A stretch of DNA of 64,000 bases from Pelagibacteraceae bacterium AG-430-F16. Its GTDB lineage: Bacteria > Pseudomonadota > Alphaproteobacteria > Pelagibacterales > Pelagibacteraceae. Every line of letters starts with the position of its first letter. Positions within the stretch are counted from its first letter, which is position 1. Both the position numbers and the translations under genes were made by a program. The stretch covers positions 10,001 to 74,000 of the forward strand of contig QCOG01000002.1 in the NCBI GenBank assembly GCA_003213015.1, read 5' to 3'. Shown in pieces: positions 20,673-29,750 of this stretch. Under the pieces are notes generated by a model, which searched no databases, was not told where the DNA came from, and saw only the letters and a program-made list of their open reading frames with translations.

Positions 20673-21419
20673 TTAATCTTTTTTATATTCCATTATTTTT
20701 TTAATTTCCATAAAATCATCTATAGTGTCTACACCTATCGGAGAATTTTGTGTATACATAACATCTATCGGGATACCATTATCTAAAGCACGTAGCTGCT
20801 CTAATCTAAATTTTTTTTCATTTTCTGTCTGTTTTAAGTTGATAAATTTCTCCAAAGTCAAGATATCATACTGATAAATCCCAATGTGGTGAAAGGTTTT
20901 TTTTTCATCAAAGTCTTCAGCATTTCTAAAAAAGGTCAAAGCTGGCGAATGATTTTTTTTTCGAAAAGTTTCATTTACAGTGACTTTTACAATATTCTTA
21001 TTACTAAATATTTTTTTATCCTTAATATCTGTACCAAGCGTGCCGATTTTTGAATTTAGTTTTCTAACATTTTTATCAAGATTAATTATATCTTCCGTCG
21101 ATATTTGAGGTTCGTCTCCCTGTAAATTAATGACATATTTGATATTTTCAATGTCTTTAATTTTTTCTACTGCCTCAAAAATTCTGTCAGTACCTGTTTG
21201 ATGATTTTTACTAGTCATTATTGAATTACCACCATTTTTTTCAATTTCAGTCTGAATTTCAGCATCCTCTGTTGCAACATAAACTTCGCCCAAATTTGTC
21301 GCCTTTGCTTTGTTGTATACATGCTGAATAATGCTTATCCCATTTATTTTTAATAAAGGTTTTCCAGGAAGCCTTGATGCGCTCATTCTAGACGGTATCA
21401 AGATAATCGTGTTATTCAT
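20673..21419 (-). CDS. kdsB: 3-deoxy-manno-octulosonate cytidylyltransferase (CMP-Kdo synthetase)
   Basis: KdsB activates Kdo with CTP for lipopolysaccharide core synthesis. The N-terminal nucleotide loop is IPSRMSASRLPGKPLLKI, followed by INLQGDEPQI and HHIGIYQYDI, all typical of the family. The length (248) is standard. kdsD at 27411 serves the same pathway. The start codon is 12 bases downstream of a 7-bp hairpin shared with the divergent cytochrome gene region. Confidence 0.95.
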   Translation of the reverse strand: MNNTIILIPSRMSASRLPGKPLLKINGISIIQHVYNKAKATNLGEVYVATEDAEIQTEIEKNGGNSIMTSKNHQTGTDRIFEAVEKIKDIENIKYVINLQGDEPQISTEDIINLDKNVRKLNSKIGTLGTDIKDKKIFSNKNIVKVTVNETFRKKNHSPALTFFRNAEDFDEKKTFHHIGIYQYDILTLEKFINLKQTENEKKFRLEQLRALDNGIPIDVMYTQNSPIGVDTIDDFMEIKKIMEYKKD

Positions 21420-21431
21420 TTTAAAGTTTAA

Positions 21432-21448
21432 TGCGTCTTACAGACGCA
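21432..21448. promoter_or_regulatory. Inverted repeat between kdsB and cytochrome c genes
   Basis: TGCGTCT-TAC-AGACGCA is a perfect 7-bp inverted repeat with a 3-base loop, unusually G+C-rich for this intergenic DNA. It sits 12 bases upstream of the kdsB start codon and about 60 bases upstream of the cytochrome gene. It could be an operator or a 5' UTR hairpin. A terminator is less likely because the genes are divergent. Confidence 0.4.
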
Positions 21449-21510
21449 AATAATTTTTTAATTAGTTTATTTTAATATTAACATGTTATATGAGTTCTTA
21501 AGAAAAAATA

Positions 21511-22050
21511 ATGGATTCTTTTGAAATAAATAAAATAGTTGCAGCTGTATTGTTAGTTGCACTCTTGGTCATTGGTATTGGAAAAATCTCAAACTTGTTA
21601 TTCAATGTAGAAAAGCCAGAAGTTTCTGGTTATAAAGTTGAGGTAACTGAAGATGATTTAAAAAAATCTGTGGCTCAAAAAGAAGAAAAGGTCGAAGTTG
21701 ATATATCAGCTTTAATGGCCCAAGCTGATCTAGCGCATGGCGAAAAAATCTTTAAAAAATGTTCAGCATGTCACTCAATACAAGCAGGTGGGGGAAACAA
21801 AATTGGACCAGCTTTATACAATGTTGTGGGAAGAAAGGTTGCTGCCATCGAAGATTACAAATATTCAAAAGCACTTGTTGCTCACACAAAAAATTGGACT
21901 TTTGAAGAGTTAAACGGTTATTTAATCAAACCTCAAGCTTGGATAAAAGGTACAAAAATGGCATTTGCTGGTTTAAGAAAAGAAAAAGATAGAGCATCAG
22001 TTATTTTATATTTAAATAAAAATTCGGATAGCCCTTTACCATTACCTTAA
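21511..22050 (+). CDS. Membrane-anchored c-type cytochrome (CycM/c552-like)
   Basis: A single-haem cytochrome c held to the inner membrane, probably carrying electrons between the bc1 complex and the terminal oxidase. An uncleaved N-terminal helix (about residues 9-30, IVAAVLLVALLVIGIGKISN) is followed by a linker and a class I cytochrome domain. Its haem site is CSACHS, and the distal methionine is likely in GTKMAFAGLRK. Alphaproteobacterial cytochromes of this type often lie beside kdsB/pheA as here. It converges with argF, overlapping by 9 bases. Confidence 0.93.
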   Translation: MDSFEINKIVAAVLLVALLVIGIGKISNLLFNVEKPEVSGYKVEVTEDDLKKSVAQKEEKVEVDISALMAQADLAHGEKIFKKCSACHSIQAGGGNKIGPALYNVVGRKVAAIEDYKYSKALVAHTKNWTFEELNGYLIKPQAWIKGTKMAFAGLRKEKDRASVILYLNKNSDSPLPLP

Positions 22051-22971
22051 TTTTCCAAAACAGTATAATAAAATACTTTTTTGAACATGAACTCTATTAA
22101 GCGCTTGTTGCCAGACATGTGAGTTTTTACTCAAAAAAATGTCTTCCGAAACTTCATTTCCTCTAGGTAAACAATGTAAAAATATAAAATTCTTTTTTGC
22201 TAATCTGGTTAACTTTTTATCTATCTTAAAATTTTTAAACGCGTAGATCTTTTTTTTCTTATTCACTTTATCGTTAAGTGAAATTACCTTATCTGAAAAA
22301 ATTACGTCAGCACCAGAAACTGCTTTTTTTGGATCATTATAAATATAAATTTTCTTATTATTTTTTTTGACCCAGTTTCTCACTTCATTCCCAGGTTCAA
22401 ATTTTTTTGGGCAGCCAATGCTTAACTTAAAAGAAAATTTGACTGAGGCGGCAATTAAACTGTTCAAAACATTATTTGAGTCACCAATCCAACAAATATT
22501 TAATTTTGAAATAGGTTTTTTTTTAATTTCTTCAACTGTGAAAATATCAGACAATACTTGTGTAGGATGAGATAAAGGGCTTAACCCATTTATTATAGGT
22601 ATTGATAAATATTTTTTAAAATCTTCCATTTTTTTTTCGCTATCAGTTCTCAGCATAAAACCATCTCCGTAAGTAGAGAGAACCTTGGCTGTATCAGAAA
22701 TACTTTCTCCCCCTTGACCTAAATGTAGCTCATTGGATCTTAATGTTAAAGTTCCTCCTCCTAACTGTTTAATTGCCAAATAAAAACTTATTCTTGTTCT
22801 TAAACTTGGTTTTTCAAACATTTGTATTAATATTTTTCCTTTAAGCGGAGACCCTTTATCAACCTCAAGTGTATTAAGTTTTTTTCTTAATCTTTTTCTG
22901 TTTTTAGCATCAGCGATAATCTTTCTAAGATCTTTTGAAGATATATCTTTTAAAGTTGTAAAATGTTTCAT
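22042..22971 (-). CDS. argF: Ornithine carbamoyltransferase
   Basis: The enzyme makes citrulline from ornithine and carbamoyl phosphate. The carbamoyl-phosphate loop appears as FEKPSLRTRISF and the second conserved block as HPTQVLSDIFTV. The ornithine-binding HCLPRGNEVSEDIF segment is near the C terminus. The length (309) is normal. It follows argD by 4 bases in the same direction, forming an argD-argF operon. Confidence 0.95.
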   Translation of the reverse strand: MKHFTTLKDISSKDLRKIIADAKNRKRLRKKLNTLEVDKGSPLKGKILIQMFEKPSLRTRISFYLAIKQLGGGTLTLRSNELHLGQGGESISDTAKVLSTYGDGFMLRTDSEKKMEDFKKYLSIPIINGLSPLSHPTQVLSDIFTVEEIKKKPISKLNICWIGDSNNVLNSLIAASVKFSFKLSIGCPKKFEPGNEVRNWVKKNNKKIYIYNDPKKAVSGADVIFSDKVISLNDKVNKKKKIYAFKNFKIDKKLTRLAKKNFIFLHCLPRGNEVSEDIFLSKNSHVWQQALNRVHVQKSILLYCFGKLR

Positions 22972-22975
22972 TGAA

Positions 22976-24139
22976 TTAATATTCTGAGCAAACTTTATTA
23001 ATAACTTTTAATGCAATATCGATTTCACTCTTCTTAACATTTAAGGGTGGTAAAATACGAATAACATTTTCAGCTGCTTTAATTGTTAATAATTTATTTT
23101 CCATAAGTTTTTTAATGAATAAAGTCTGATCTCTATGTAATTGTATTCCTATTAATAAACCTTTTCCTCTAATTTGCTTAATTATATTTGGATGTTTGAC
23201 TTTTATGTCATTTAAGTTTTTTAAAAAGTATTTAGAAAGTTTTTTGATATTGTTTAAAAATTTTTTTTTTGAAATTATATCCATTACCTCATTTCCAACA
23301 GACATAGCTAACGGATTACCTCCAAATGTTGATCCATGAGTTCCTGGTACCATAGCTTTACTAACCTTTTTGTTCATAAGTACTGCACCAATCGGAAAAC
23401 CTCCACCTATACCTTTTGCTATAGGCACAATGTCTGGTTTTACTTTTGAACTTTCAAAAGCAAAAAAATCACCTGATCTTCCAATTCCACATTGAACTTC
23501 ATCCAGTATGAGTAATATTTTTTTCTTATTACATAATTTTCTTAAATCTCTTAAACACCAGTCAGGTATTACTTTAATTCCACCTTCACCCATAATCGTT
23601 TCAACCATAATAGCTGCTGTATTTTTTGTGATTCTTTTTTTTAATGAATTATGATCACCAAAAATAAAATGGTCAAAACCACTTACTTTAGGGCCAAAAC
23701 CTTCGGTCATTTTTTTTGATCCACTGGCAAAAATTGCAGCTATAGTCCGGCCATGAAATGAATTTTTTACACAAAGGATTCTATTTTTTTTTGGTTTTCC
23801 AATTGAATAAAAGTATCTTCTTGCCACTTTTATAGCAACTTCTGTTGCTTCAGTTCCAGAATTTTGAAAGATTACCGAGTCTGCAAAAGTTTTTTTGACC
23901 AATTTTTTTGCTAACATCTCTCCTTCTGGAATTGTGAAAGCATTTGAAACATGCCAAACTTTTTTTGCTTGTTTATATAATGCTTTTACTAATCTTGGAT
24001 TTGCGTGGCCTAAACTATTAACTGCGATCCCCGAGCAAAAGTCTAAATATTTCTTACCATTTGTGGAAACTAAATAGCTTCCAATACCCTTTTTGAAAGA
24101 AATTTTTTTTCTATAATAATTGTTTGCTAAAAATGCCAT
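22976..24139 (-). CDS. argD: Acetylornithine aminotransferase
   Basis: A PLP-dependent class III aminotransferase acting on N-acetylglutamate semialdehyde, possibly also on succinyl-DAP semialdehyde for lysine. Visible are NSGTEATEVAIKVAR, FHGRTIAAI, the LILDEVQCGIGRSG aspartate block and the PLP lysine in IVPIAKGIGGGFPIGAV. The length (387) is typical. It lies between the ABC permease gene, whose stop adjoins its start, and argF. Confidence 0.94.
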   Translation of the reverse strand: MAFLANNYYRKKISFKKGIGSYLVSTNGKKYLDFCSGIAVNSLGHANPRLVKALYKQAKKVWHVSNAFTIPEGEMLAKKLVKKTFADSVIFQNSGTEATEVAIKVARRYFYSIGKPKKNRILCVKNSFHGRTIAAIFASGSKKMTEGFGPKVSGFDHFIFGDHNSLKKRITKNTAAIMVETIMGEGGIKVIPDWCLRDLRKLCNKKKILLILDEVQCGIGRSGDFFAFESSKVKPDIVPIAKGIGGGFPIGAVLMNKKVSKAMVPGTHGSTFGGNPLAMSVGNEVMDIISKKKFLNNIKKLSKYFLKNLNDIKVKHPNIIKQIRGKGLLIGIQLHRDQTLFIKKLMENKLLTIKAAENVIRILPPLNVKKSEIDIALKVINKVCSEY

Positions 24140-24952
24140 CTAATTTCTAATTTTGTATCCTTTTTTATAAAGGAGGAATGATATAAACCATATAATCAAA
24201 CTAAATAAAAATAAATATATTAGACCAAATTTAACTGAACCATCGCTACTTCCGATAAAGGAAAATCTCAACCCGTCAATCATATGAAAAAAAGGATTTA
24301 AAAAACTTATTTTTTGTAAGGTTTCAGGAAGTTTATTTATCGAGTAAAAAGTACCAGATAAAAAAGACATTGGTACAATTATAAAATTGGTCACTGCAGC
24401 CATATTTTCCCATTTATCAGACCACATACCCGCTATAAAACCCATTGCTCCCATTGAAAAAGATGACAGAAATAAGAAAACTGCAAAATATATAAAGTTT
24501 TCAATACGGATTTCTAAAAAAATACTGAATACTAAGGTTGATAAAAAACTTATCATAACAGATCTTGTAATTGAGGCGAAAATTACAGCAAGCGTTACTT
24601 CGAGTGCTGAAAGCGGACTACCTACCAAATCCACAATATTTCCCATCATTTTTCCTGATAAAATTGAGGATGATGAATGTGCAAATGATTGTTGAATTAT
24701 TTGCATACTAATTAATCCTGGGGCTAGAAATTCCACAAAAGGGACTCCAAGAACTATTCCTCTATTTTCACCTATAGCAATAGAAATAACCATTAAAAAT
24801 AAAACTGCTGTAACAACCGGCCCTAAAATTGTTTGACCAGATACAATTAAAAAACGAAGTGTTTCTTTTTTGTATAAAGAGTAAAAACCTATCCAGTTAA
24901 TAAAGCTAAATCGTCTTACTCCAATTCTGTATTTTTTATTAAGTTCAACCAT
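24140..24952 (-). CDS. ABC-2 type transporter permease
   Basis: An integral membrane permease with about six hydrophobic segments, of the ABC-2 family used for export of polysaccharides, lipids or drugs. The family features GVPFVEFLAPGLISMQI and MSFLSGTFYSINKLPE resemble NodJ/KpsM/YadH-like permeases. No ATPase gene adjoins it, so the partner must be encoded elsewhere. It abuts argD, probably in one transcript, without an obvious functional link. The substrate cannot be told. Confidence 0.85.
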   Translation of the reverse strand: MVELNKKYRIGVRRFSFINWIGFYSLYKKETLRFLIVSGQTILGPVVTAVLFLMVISIAIGENRGIVLGVPFVEFLAPGLISMQIIQQSFAHSSSSILSGKMMGNIVDLVGSPLSALEVTLAVIFASITRSVMISFLSTLVFSIFLEIRIENFIYFAVFLFLSSFSMGAMGFIAGMWSDKWENMAAVTNFIIVPMSFLSGTFYSINKLPETLQKISFLNPFFHMIDGLRFSFIGSSDGSVKFGLIYLFLFSLIIWFISFLLYKKGYKIRN

Positions 24953-25073
24953 AAGTATTTATAATTTTTTTTAAAAAAAGTTGTTAAGAAATTAAAGAAA
25001 ATGCTTGTTTTAGTTAGCATATTATGGATTACTATATATAGTATTTTAAGTTAAACATTAACTAAATATTGTA

Positions 25074-25574
25074 ATGAGCTGGACAAATGAAAAAATAGAA
25101 AAACTCAAGGAATTATGGGGTAAAGGAAGCACTGCGAATGAAATTGCGCAAATACTTGGAGGCGTAACAAGAAATGCTGTAATTGGTAAAGCCCATAGAT
25201 TGAATTTATCAGGAAAAATTCAAACAAAGAAAAGCTCATCTTTAAAAAACAATAATAATGAAAATGAAAACAAAATTTCTCACAAAAACCTTAGGAGAGG
25301 TAAGTTCAAGTCTTTAATAATTGACAAAGATTTTGAGCCTGAAAATCCTAAACAACTTGAAGAGCTTGATGAAAAATCTTGCAAATGGCCAATTGGACAT
25401 CCTAATGAGGACAATTTTTACTTCTGTGGTAGAACTTCATTAAAAGATTTCTCCTATTGCAAACTTCACTTATTATATGCTTTTCAGCCAAAAAATAGAA
25501 AAGAAGATGTTTTTGATAAAGATAAAGAAAGTGAAGTGTCTCAGTTAATTAAAAGAAAGATTAAGTCAGCTTAG
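25074..25574 (+). CDS. gcrA: GcrA family cell-cycle regulator
   Basis: GcrA in Caulobacter binds RNA polymerase sigma-70 and GANTC-methylated promoters, linking CcrM methylation to cell-cycle transcription. The N-terminal helix-turn-helix region (MSWTNEKIEKLKELWGKGST, then GVTRNAVIGKAHRLNLS) is a close family match. The C-terminal module CKWPIGHPNE...FCGRTSLKDFSYCKLH is the conserved sigma-binding/zinc-like part, joined by a charged linker. At 166 residues it is complete. No ccrM is visible in this window. Confidence 0.93.
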   Translation: MSWTNEKIEKLKELWGKGSTANEIAQILGGVTRNAVIGKAHRLNLSGKIQTKKSSSLKNNNNENENKISHKNLRRGKFKSLIIDKDFEPENPKQLEELDEKSCKWPIGHPNEDNFYFCGRTSLKDFSYCKLHLLYAFQPKNRKEDVFDKDKESEVSQLIKRKIKSA

Positions 25575-25575
25575 A

Positions 25576-25827
25576 TTATTCGTCCAATATTTTCTTTTTA
25601 GCTATAGCAAATTCCTCATCGCTAAGTATTTTTTTTTCATGTAATTCTTTTAATTCAACAAGTCTTTTAACTATATCTTCTTGATTATCTGGAATTACAT
25701 CGTGGACATTTTCTAAATCTTTTTTAGCCTTTTTTGCCTCCATGCCAGTATTTATAGCTCTGAAAGCAATGTATAAGACAAAGCACAATATTAAACCAAT
25801 TAAAACATAAACTACAGATGTAACCAT
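25576..25827 (-). CDS. Small membrane protein with SHOCT domain
   Basis: An 83-residue protein with an N-terminal membrane helix (about residues 3-24) and a C-terminal SHOCT module (VKRLVELKELHEKKILSDEE followed by FAIAKKKIL). SHOCT is a short oligomerisation-type domain of unclear role. It lies 4 bases after the NDUFA9-like gene and converges with gcrA with a 1-base gap. Confidence 0.8.
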   Translation of the reverse strand: MVTSVVYVLIGLILCFVLYIAFRAINTGMEAKKAKKDLENVHDVIPDNQEDIVKRLVELKELHEKKILSDEEFAIAKKKILDE

Positions 25828-25831
25828 AAAA

Positions 25832-26785
25832 TTAATTTATCCTTTTTTTAGAATATTCTCCTTCATTCTTCCACATATAAGAATATTTATTAACCTCATC
25901 TTCAAATCTTGATGAACAATTAAAATTAAAATCATTATTGTTTTTGTATTTACCAGATAAAACATTATCATATTTTAATAATTTAAGCTGATCATTTGTG
26001 ATGGGCGGTCTAGGTAAAAGTTCGAAAATGTGTGCGGAAGCTCTAGCAATTGAAATTGGCATTGGTAAAAGCAGCCTTTTTTTTCCTATTAAATAAAGTA
26101 GTTTTTCTAAAATATCCTTGAAAGACATTTCCTCTGGACCGACAAATTCAATTATATTTTCCCTAATGTCATCAGTAATTATCTTAGTTATTGAATTTGT
26201 TAAGTCCAAACAGTGTATAGGTCTAAACTTTGTTTTACCATTATAGTAAATTGGGAAAATAGGTAATAATCCTAATAAAGTCATTAATTGAGTGGTAAAA
26301 TTATCATTAACTGAGTATACTATAGAAGGTCTAACGATTACAGACTTTTTAAAATTGTTTAAAATTTCTTTTTCGCCACTTAATTTACTTTGAGCATACA
26401 TCGAATCCTCTGCACTCTCAATTCCAAGAGCAGACAAGTGAACAAATTTTTCTAATTGGTATGTAGATGCTAACTTTGAAATCATTTTTGGAAATTCAAC
26501 ATGAATATTAGTAAAAGTATTTTTTCCTTTTTCAAACAATATACCAACCAAATTTACACATAAATCAGCTTTGCTAAATAATTTTTTTATGAGTTCATAA
26601 TCGAAAATACTTCCCTCGACTATTTCAAGATAACCAGGGTTAGCTTGGGTTTTAAGTATATAGCCCTTCTGATGAATGTTTCTCGTTAATGCTGTTACTT
26701 TAATATTATTTTTAGTTAAACTTCTGATCAAATTTCTACCGATTTGACCACTTGCGCCAAAAATTAGACAATTTTTTGGTTTCAT
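25832..26785 (-). CDS. Complex I NDUFA9-like NAD(P)-binding protein
   Basis: An atypical short-chain dehydrogenase of the NDUFA9 subfamily, linked to respiratory complex I in Alphaproteobacteria and mitochondria. The N-terminal nucleotide loop is IFGASGQIGRNLIRSL, with VNLVGILFEKGKNTF, a YAQSK active-site-like motif and VRPSIVYSVNDNF. The length (317) matches alphaproteobacterial members. It might instead act on another nucleotide sugar or quinone. It is divergent from rnd across 14 bases. Confidence 0.85.
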   Translation of the reverse strand: MKPKNCLIFGASGQIGRNLIRSLTKNNIKVTALTRNIHQKGYILKTQANPGYLEIVEGSIFDYELIKKLFSKADLCVNLVGILFEKGKNTFTNIHVEFPKMISKLASTYQLEKFVHLSALGIESAEDSMYAQSKLSGEKEILNNFKKSVIVRPSIVYSVNDNFTTQLMTLLGLLPIFPIYYNGKTKFRPIHCLDLTNSITKIITDDIRENIIEFVGPEEMSFKDILEKLLYLIGKKRLLLPMPISIARASAHIFELLPRPPITNDQLKLLKYDNVLSGKYKNNNDFNFNCSSRFEDEVNKYSYMWKNEGEYSKKRIN

Positions 26786-26799
26786 ATATATATAATTAG

Positions 26800-27411
26800 T
26801 TGGATATGGATATAAAAGTTCACAAAACAGATTTACCAGATGATCTTAACATTGGCAATAGGGTCGCGATAGATTGTGAGTTTATGGGTTTAAACTTTCA
26901 AAGAGACAAATTGTGTTTAGTGCAAATTTCATCAGGAAACTCTGACGCTCATATAATTCAACTTGATCGTAGTGAATATAACGCACCAGTATTAAAAAAA
27001 ATTTTATCAGATAATTCAATTAAAAAAATTTTTCATTTTGCGAGAGCAGATCTCACTTTTATTAAAAGATATCTTTTAGTTGACGTAAATAATATTGAAG
27101 ATACTAAACTTCAATCAAAGTTGGCTAGGTCATACACTGATAAACATGGATTGAAAGATTTAATTAAAGAATTTGTTGGTATTGATATAAGTAAACAATA
27201 CCAAAGCTCTGATTTTGGAGGGGAGCTATCTCAAGCTCAAATAAAATATTGTGCTAATGATGTTTTATATTTACATAAAATAAATGATGCTCTCACCAAA
27301 ATTCTAAAAAGAGAAAAAAGATTTCACCTATATGAAGATTGTTTGAAATTCATTAATACTAGGGTTAATTTAGATTTAGCTTCATTTTCGGATGATATTT
27401 GGTCTCATTAA
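26800..27411 (+). CDS. rnd: Ribonuclease D (short form)
   Basis: A DEDD-family 3'-5' exoribonuclease for tRNA 3' trimming. Motif I is IDCEFMGLNFQRDKLCLVQI, motif II lies in IFHFARADLTFI, and motif III is YCANDVLYLHKI. At 203 residues it lacks the HRDC domains of E. coli RNase D, as is usual for the short alphaproteobacterial type. Its stop codon shares one base with the start of kdsD (TAATG). Confidence 0.93.
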   Translation: MDMDIKVHKTDLPDDLNIGNRVAIDCEFMGLNFQRDKLCLVQISSGNSDAHIIQLDRSEYNAPVLKKILSDNSIKKIFHFARADLTFIKRYLLVDVNNIEDTKLQSKLARSYTDKHGLKDLIKEFVGIDISKQYQSSDFGGELSQAQIKYCANDVLYLHKINDALTKILKREKRFHLYEDCLKFINTRVNLDLASFSDDIWSH

Positions 27412-28391
27412 TGAAAAAAGATATTTATAAAAAAATAGCAAAAGAAGTAATTAATACTGAGATAGTCTCCTTAAATAAATTGAAAAATTCATTGGATGTA
27501 AATTTTAAAAAAACTGTGGAGGAAATTTTAAATTGCAAAAAAGGAAAAATTATTTTGTCTGGAGTTGGTAAGTCGGGGATTATAGCAAAAAAAATTGCGT
27601 CTACGTTAGCATCTGTTGGTACTCCATCTTTTTTTGTAGATGCAAGTTCTTGTTCGCATGGTGATCTTGGGCAGATAAGTTCGAATGACATTTTAATATT
27701 GATTAGTAACAGTGGAGAGTCAATCGAATTAAAAAATATTATACAGTATGCTAATAGGAATAAAAATATCACGTTAATTGGAATTGTTTCAAAAAAAAAT
27801 TCACTTTTATATAAAGCATCTGATATTAAGATTTTAACACCTGAAGTAAAAGAAGCTGGCCCAGGAGGAATAGTCCCTACCTCCTCGACCATAGTTCAAT
27901 TAGCAATAGGCGATGCAATTGCGATAGCTACTATGAAACAAAAAAAATTTGGACAAAATGAATTTAAAAAATTTCATCCATCAGGCAGTTTAGGTTCCAA
28001 GTTGAAATCAGTAGAGGACTTGATGCTTACTGGAAAAAAAATACCATTCATTAGTGAAAATTCAAATATGAGCAGTGCATTAAAACATATTTCACAAAAA
28101 AACTTGGGGCATCTTGTGGTCAGAGATAATAAAAAAAAAACCACTGGAATTATAACTGATGGACAAATAAGACGTAAAAGTGAAAAAGGGGGAAATATTC
28201 AACAATTAAAAGTAAAAGATGTCATGACAAAAAATCCAATTTCAATTAATTCAGATATTTTAGCAGTCAAGGCTTTATCTTTAATGAACTCAAAAAGAGT
28301 TACTTTTTTATGTGTCCATAAAAAAAAACAAAAAAACAAAACAATCGGAGTAATTCATATCCATAATATTTTAGAAAATAATATTCAATAA
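27411..28391 (+). CDS. kdsD: Arabinose-5-phosphate isomerase (KdsD/KpsF)
   Basis: The enzyme converts ribulose-5-P to arabinose-5-P, the first committed precursor of Kdo. It has an N-terminal SIS domain (LSGVGKSGIIAKKIASTLAS, HGDLGQISSNDILILISNSG, EAGPGGIVPTSST) and two C-terminal CBS domains. The start at ATG 27411 (MKKDIYKK) overlaps the rnd stop; a longer frame begins inside rnd. It leads the LPS operon with lptC and lptB, and works with kdsB. Confidence 0.94.
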   Translation: MKKDIYKKIAKEVINTEIVSLNKLKNSLDVNFKKTVEEILNCKKGKIILSGVGKSGIIAKKIASTLASVGTPSFFVDASSCSHGDLGQISSNDILILISNSGESIELKNIIQYANRNKNITLIGIVSKKNSLLYKASDIKILTPEVKEAGPGGIVPTSSTIVQLAIGDAIAIATMKQKKFGQNEFKKFHPSGSLGSKLKSVEDLMLTGKKIPFISENSNMSSALKHISQKNLGHLVVRDNKKKTTGIITDGQIRRKSEKGGNIQQLKVKDVMTKNPISINSDILAVKALSLMNSKRVTFLCVHKKKQKNKTIGVIHIHNILENNIQ

Positions 28392-28982
28392 ATGACAAAG
28401 AAAATATATATACAATTATCTTTAATATTAATTTTGATTATCATATTTTTATTGTTATTTTTTAAATATTTTAAACAATCAAACTTAAGAAGCGATTTTA
28501 ACATAGACATGGAACAAAGCACAAATACCAGCGATAGTTTAATAGAGGATCTCAAATACCTTTCGACTGACAAAGAGGGAAATAAATATAAAATAGAGGC
28601 AAAAAAAGGAAATATAGATCAAGTTAATCCAGACATCATTTTTTTAGAAAGTGTAAAAGCTATCATTTCTTTACAAAGTTCTGAGTACATATCAATTGAG
28701 TCAAAATTTGCAAAATATAATACAAAAAATTTTGATACTTTATTTAATGACTCGGTTTCTGTGGATTATGGTGAGCATATTTTAAGAAGTGAATTTTTGA
28801 ATTTATCGTTTGAAAATAATCTAGTATCTATATATGAAAATGTGCGTTATCAAAGCGGAATTTCATTTTTAAAGGCCGATAAAGCTGAAATTGACATAAT
28901 AAATAAAAAAACAAAAATTTTTATGGAAAATCCAAACAAAAAAGTTCAAATAATTAATAACCTGAATAATGGCAATAATTAA
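28392..28982 (+). CDS. lptC: LPS export system protein LptC
   Basis: LptC is the bitopic inner-membrane protein that receives LPS from LptB2FG and passes it to LptA. One N-terminal helix (about residues 6-26) precedes a beta-jellyroll-type periplasmic domain with LKYLSTDKEGNKYKIEAKKG and repeated short beta strands. The family (LptC/DUF1239) is weakly conserved, so the call rests partly on position between kdsD and lptB. The lptA gene often found between lptC and lptB is absent here; lptC instead overlaps lptB by 14 bases. Confidence 0.85.
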   Translation: MTKKIYIQLSLILILIIIFLLLFFKYFKQSNLRSDFNIDMEQSTNTSDSLIEDLKYLSTDKEGNKYKIEAKKGNIDQVNPDIIFLESVKAIISLQSSEYISIESKFAKYNTKNFDTLFNDSVSVDYGEHILRSEFLNLSFENNLVSIYENVRYQSGISFLKADKAEIDIINKKTKIFMENPNKKVQIINNLNNGNN

Positions 28983-29745
28983 AAAATTTAGGATTAAAAG
29001 TTTTAAACAAAAAAAACCAATTTTAAAACTTGAGAATATTTCGTTATCCTTTGGAAATAGACAAATTTTAGAAAATATAAATTTTGAAATTAATAGAGGA
29101 GAAATTTTCGGTATGCTTGGACCTAACGGGGTAGGAAAATCTACAATTTTTAATTTAGTGACAGGCCTTATTTTGCCTGAAAAAGGATCAATTTTTATTG
29201 GGGGGGAAAAAGTTAACAATTTTCCAATATTCCATCGTACTACAAAGTTTAAAATTGGTTATGTACCACAATATGGTGGCTACTTTTATGATCTAACTTT
29301 ATTTGAAAATCTTAAAGCTGTGGGCGAAATTCTTATTGAAAATCCAAGAGATAGAGTCGAGAAAATAAACTTTCTAACTTCTAAATTTGATCTTGAGTCT
29401 ATTAGAGACATCAAAGCAAAGTTTTTATCAGGTGGACAAAAAAAAAAATTAGTAATTGCTATGGCGCTTCTTGGAAATCCAGAATTACTTTTATTAGATG
29501 AGTGTTTTGCCGCTTTAGATGTGATGACAATTAAAATGTTGCAACAAATTATAGTCAACCTTCAGTCTGAGAACAGAATAACAATATGTATATGTGATCA
29601 TCAGGCAAGAGATCTTCTAACATGTGTAGATGTGGCAGTTGTTTTGTCGAATGGTAAAGTCATTGCTAAAGGAACTCCTTCAGAGTTAGTAAAAAATCCA
29701 AATGCTCAATCAGCTTATTTTGGTGATTCTTTCAAATTTAATTAA
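28969..29745 (+). CDS. lptB: LPS export ABC transporter ATPase LptB
   Basis: The ATPase powers extraction of LPS from the inner membrane. It has Walker A GPNGVGKSTIFNL, signature FLSGGQKKKLVIAMALLGNP, Walker B LLLLDECFAALD and a switch histidine in CDHQARDL. The family usually reads DEPF after Walker B; here it is DECF. The ABC core starts about 20 residues in. It follows lptC without a gap and aroA comes 5 bases later. Confidence 0.92.
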   Translation: MAIIKKFRIKSFKQKKPILKLENISLSFGNRQILENINFEINRGEIFGMLGPNGVGKSTIFNLVTGLILPEKGSIFIGGEKVNNFPIFHRTTKFKIGYVPQYGGYFYDLTLFENLKAVGEILIENPRDRVEKINFLTSKFDLESIRDIKAKFLSGGQKKKLVIAMALLGNPELLLLDECFAALDVMTIKMLQQIIVNLQSENRITICICDHQARDLLTCVDVAVVLSNGKVIAKGTPSELVKNPNAQSAYFGDSFKFN

Positions 29746-29750
29746 GCATA

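Noticed and set aside
27425..27892. 155-codon frame opposite kdsD
   Set aside because: It lies entirely within the SIS domain of kdsD on the other strand.
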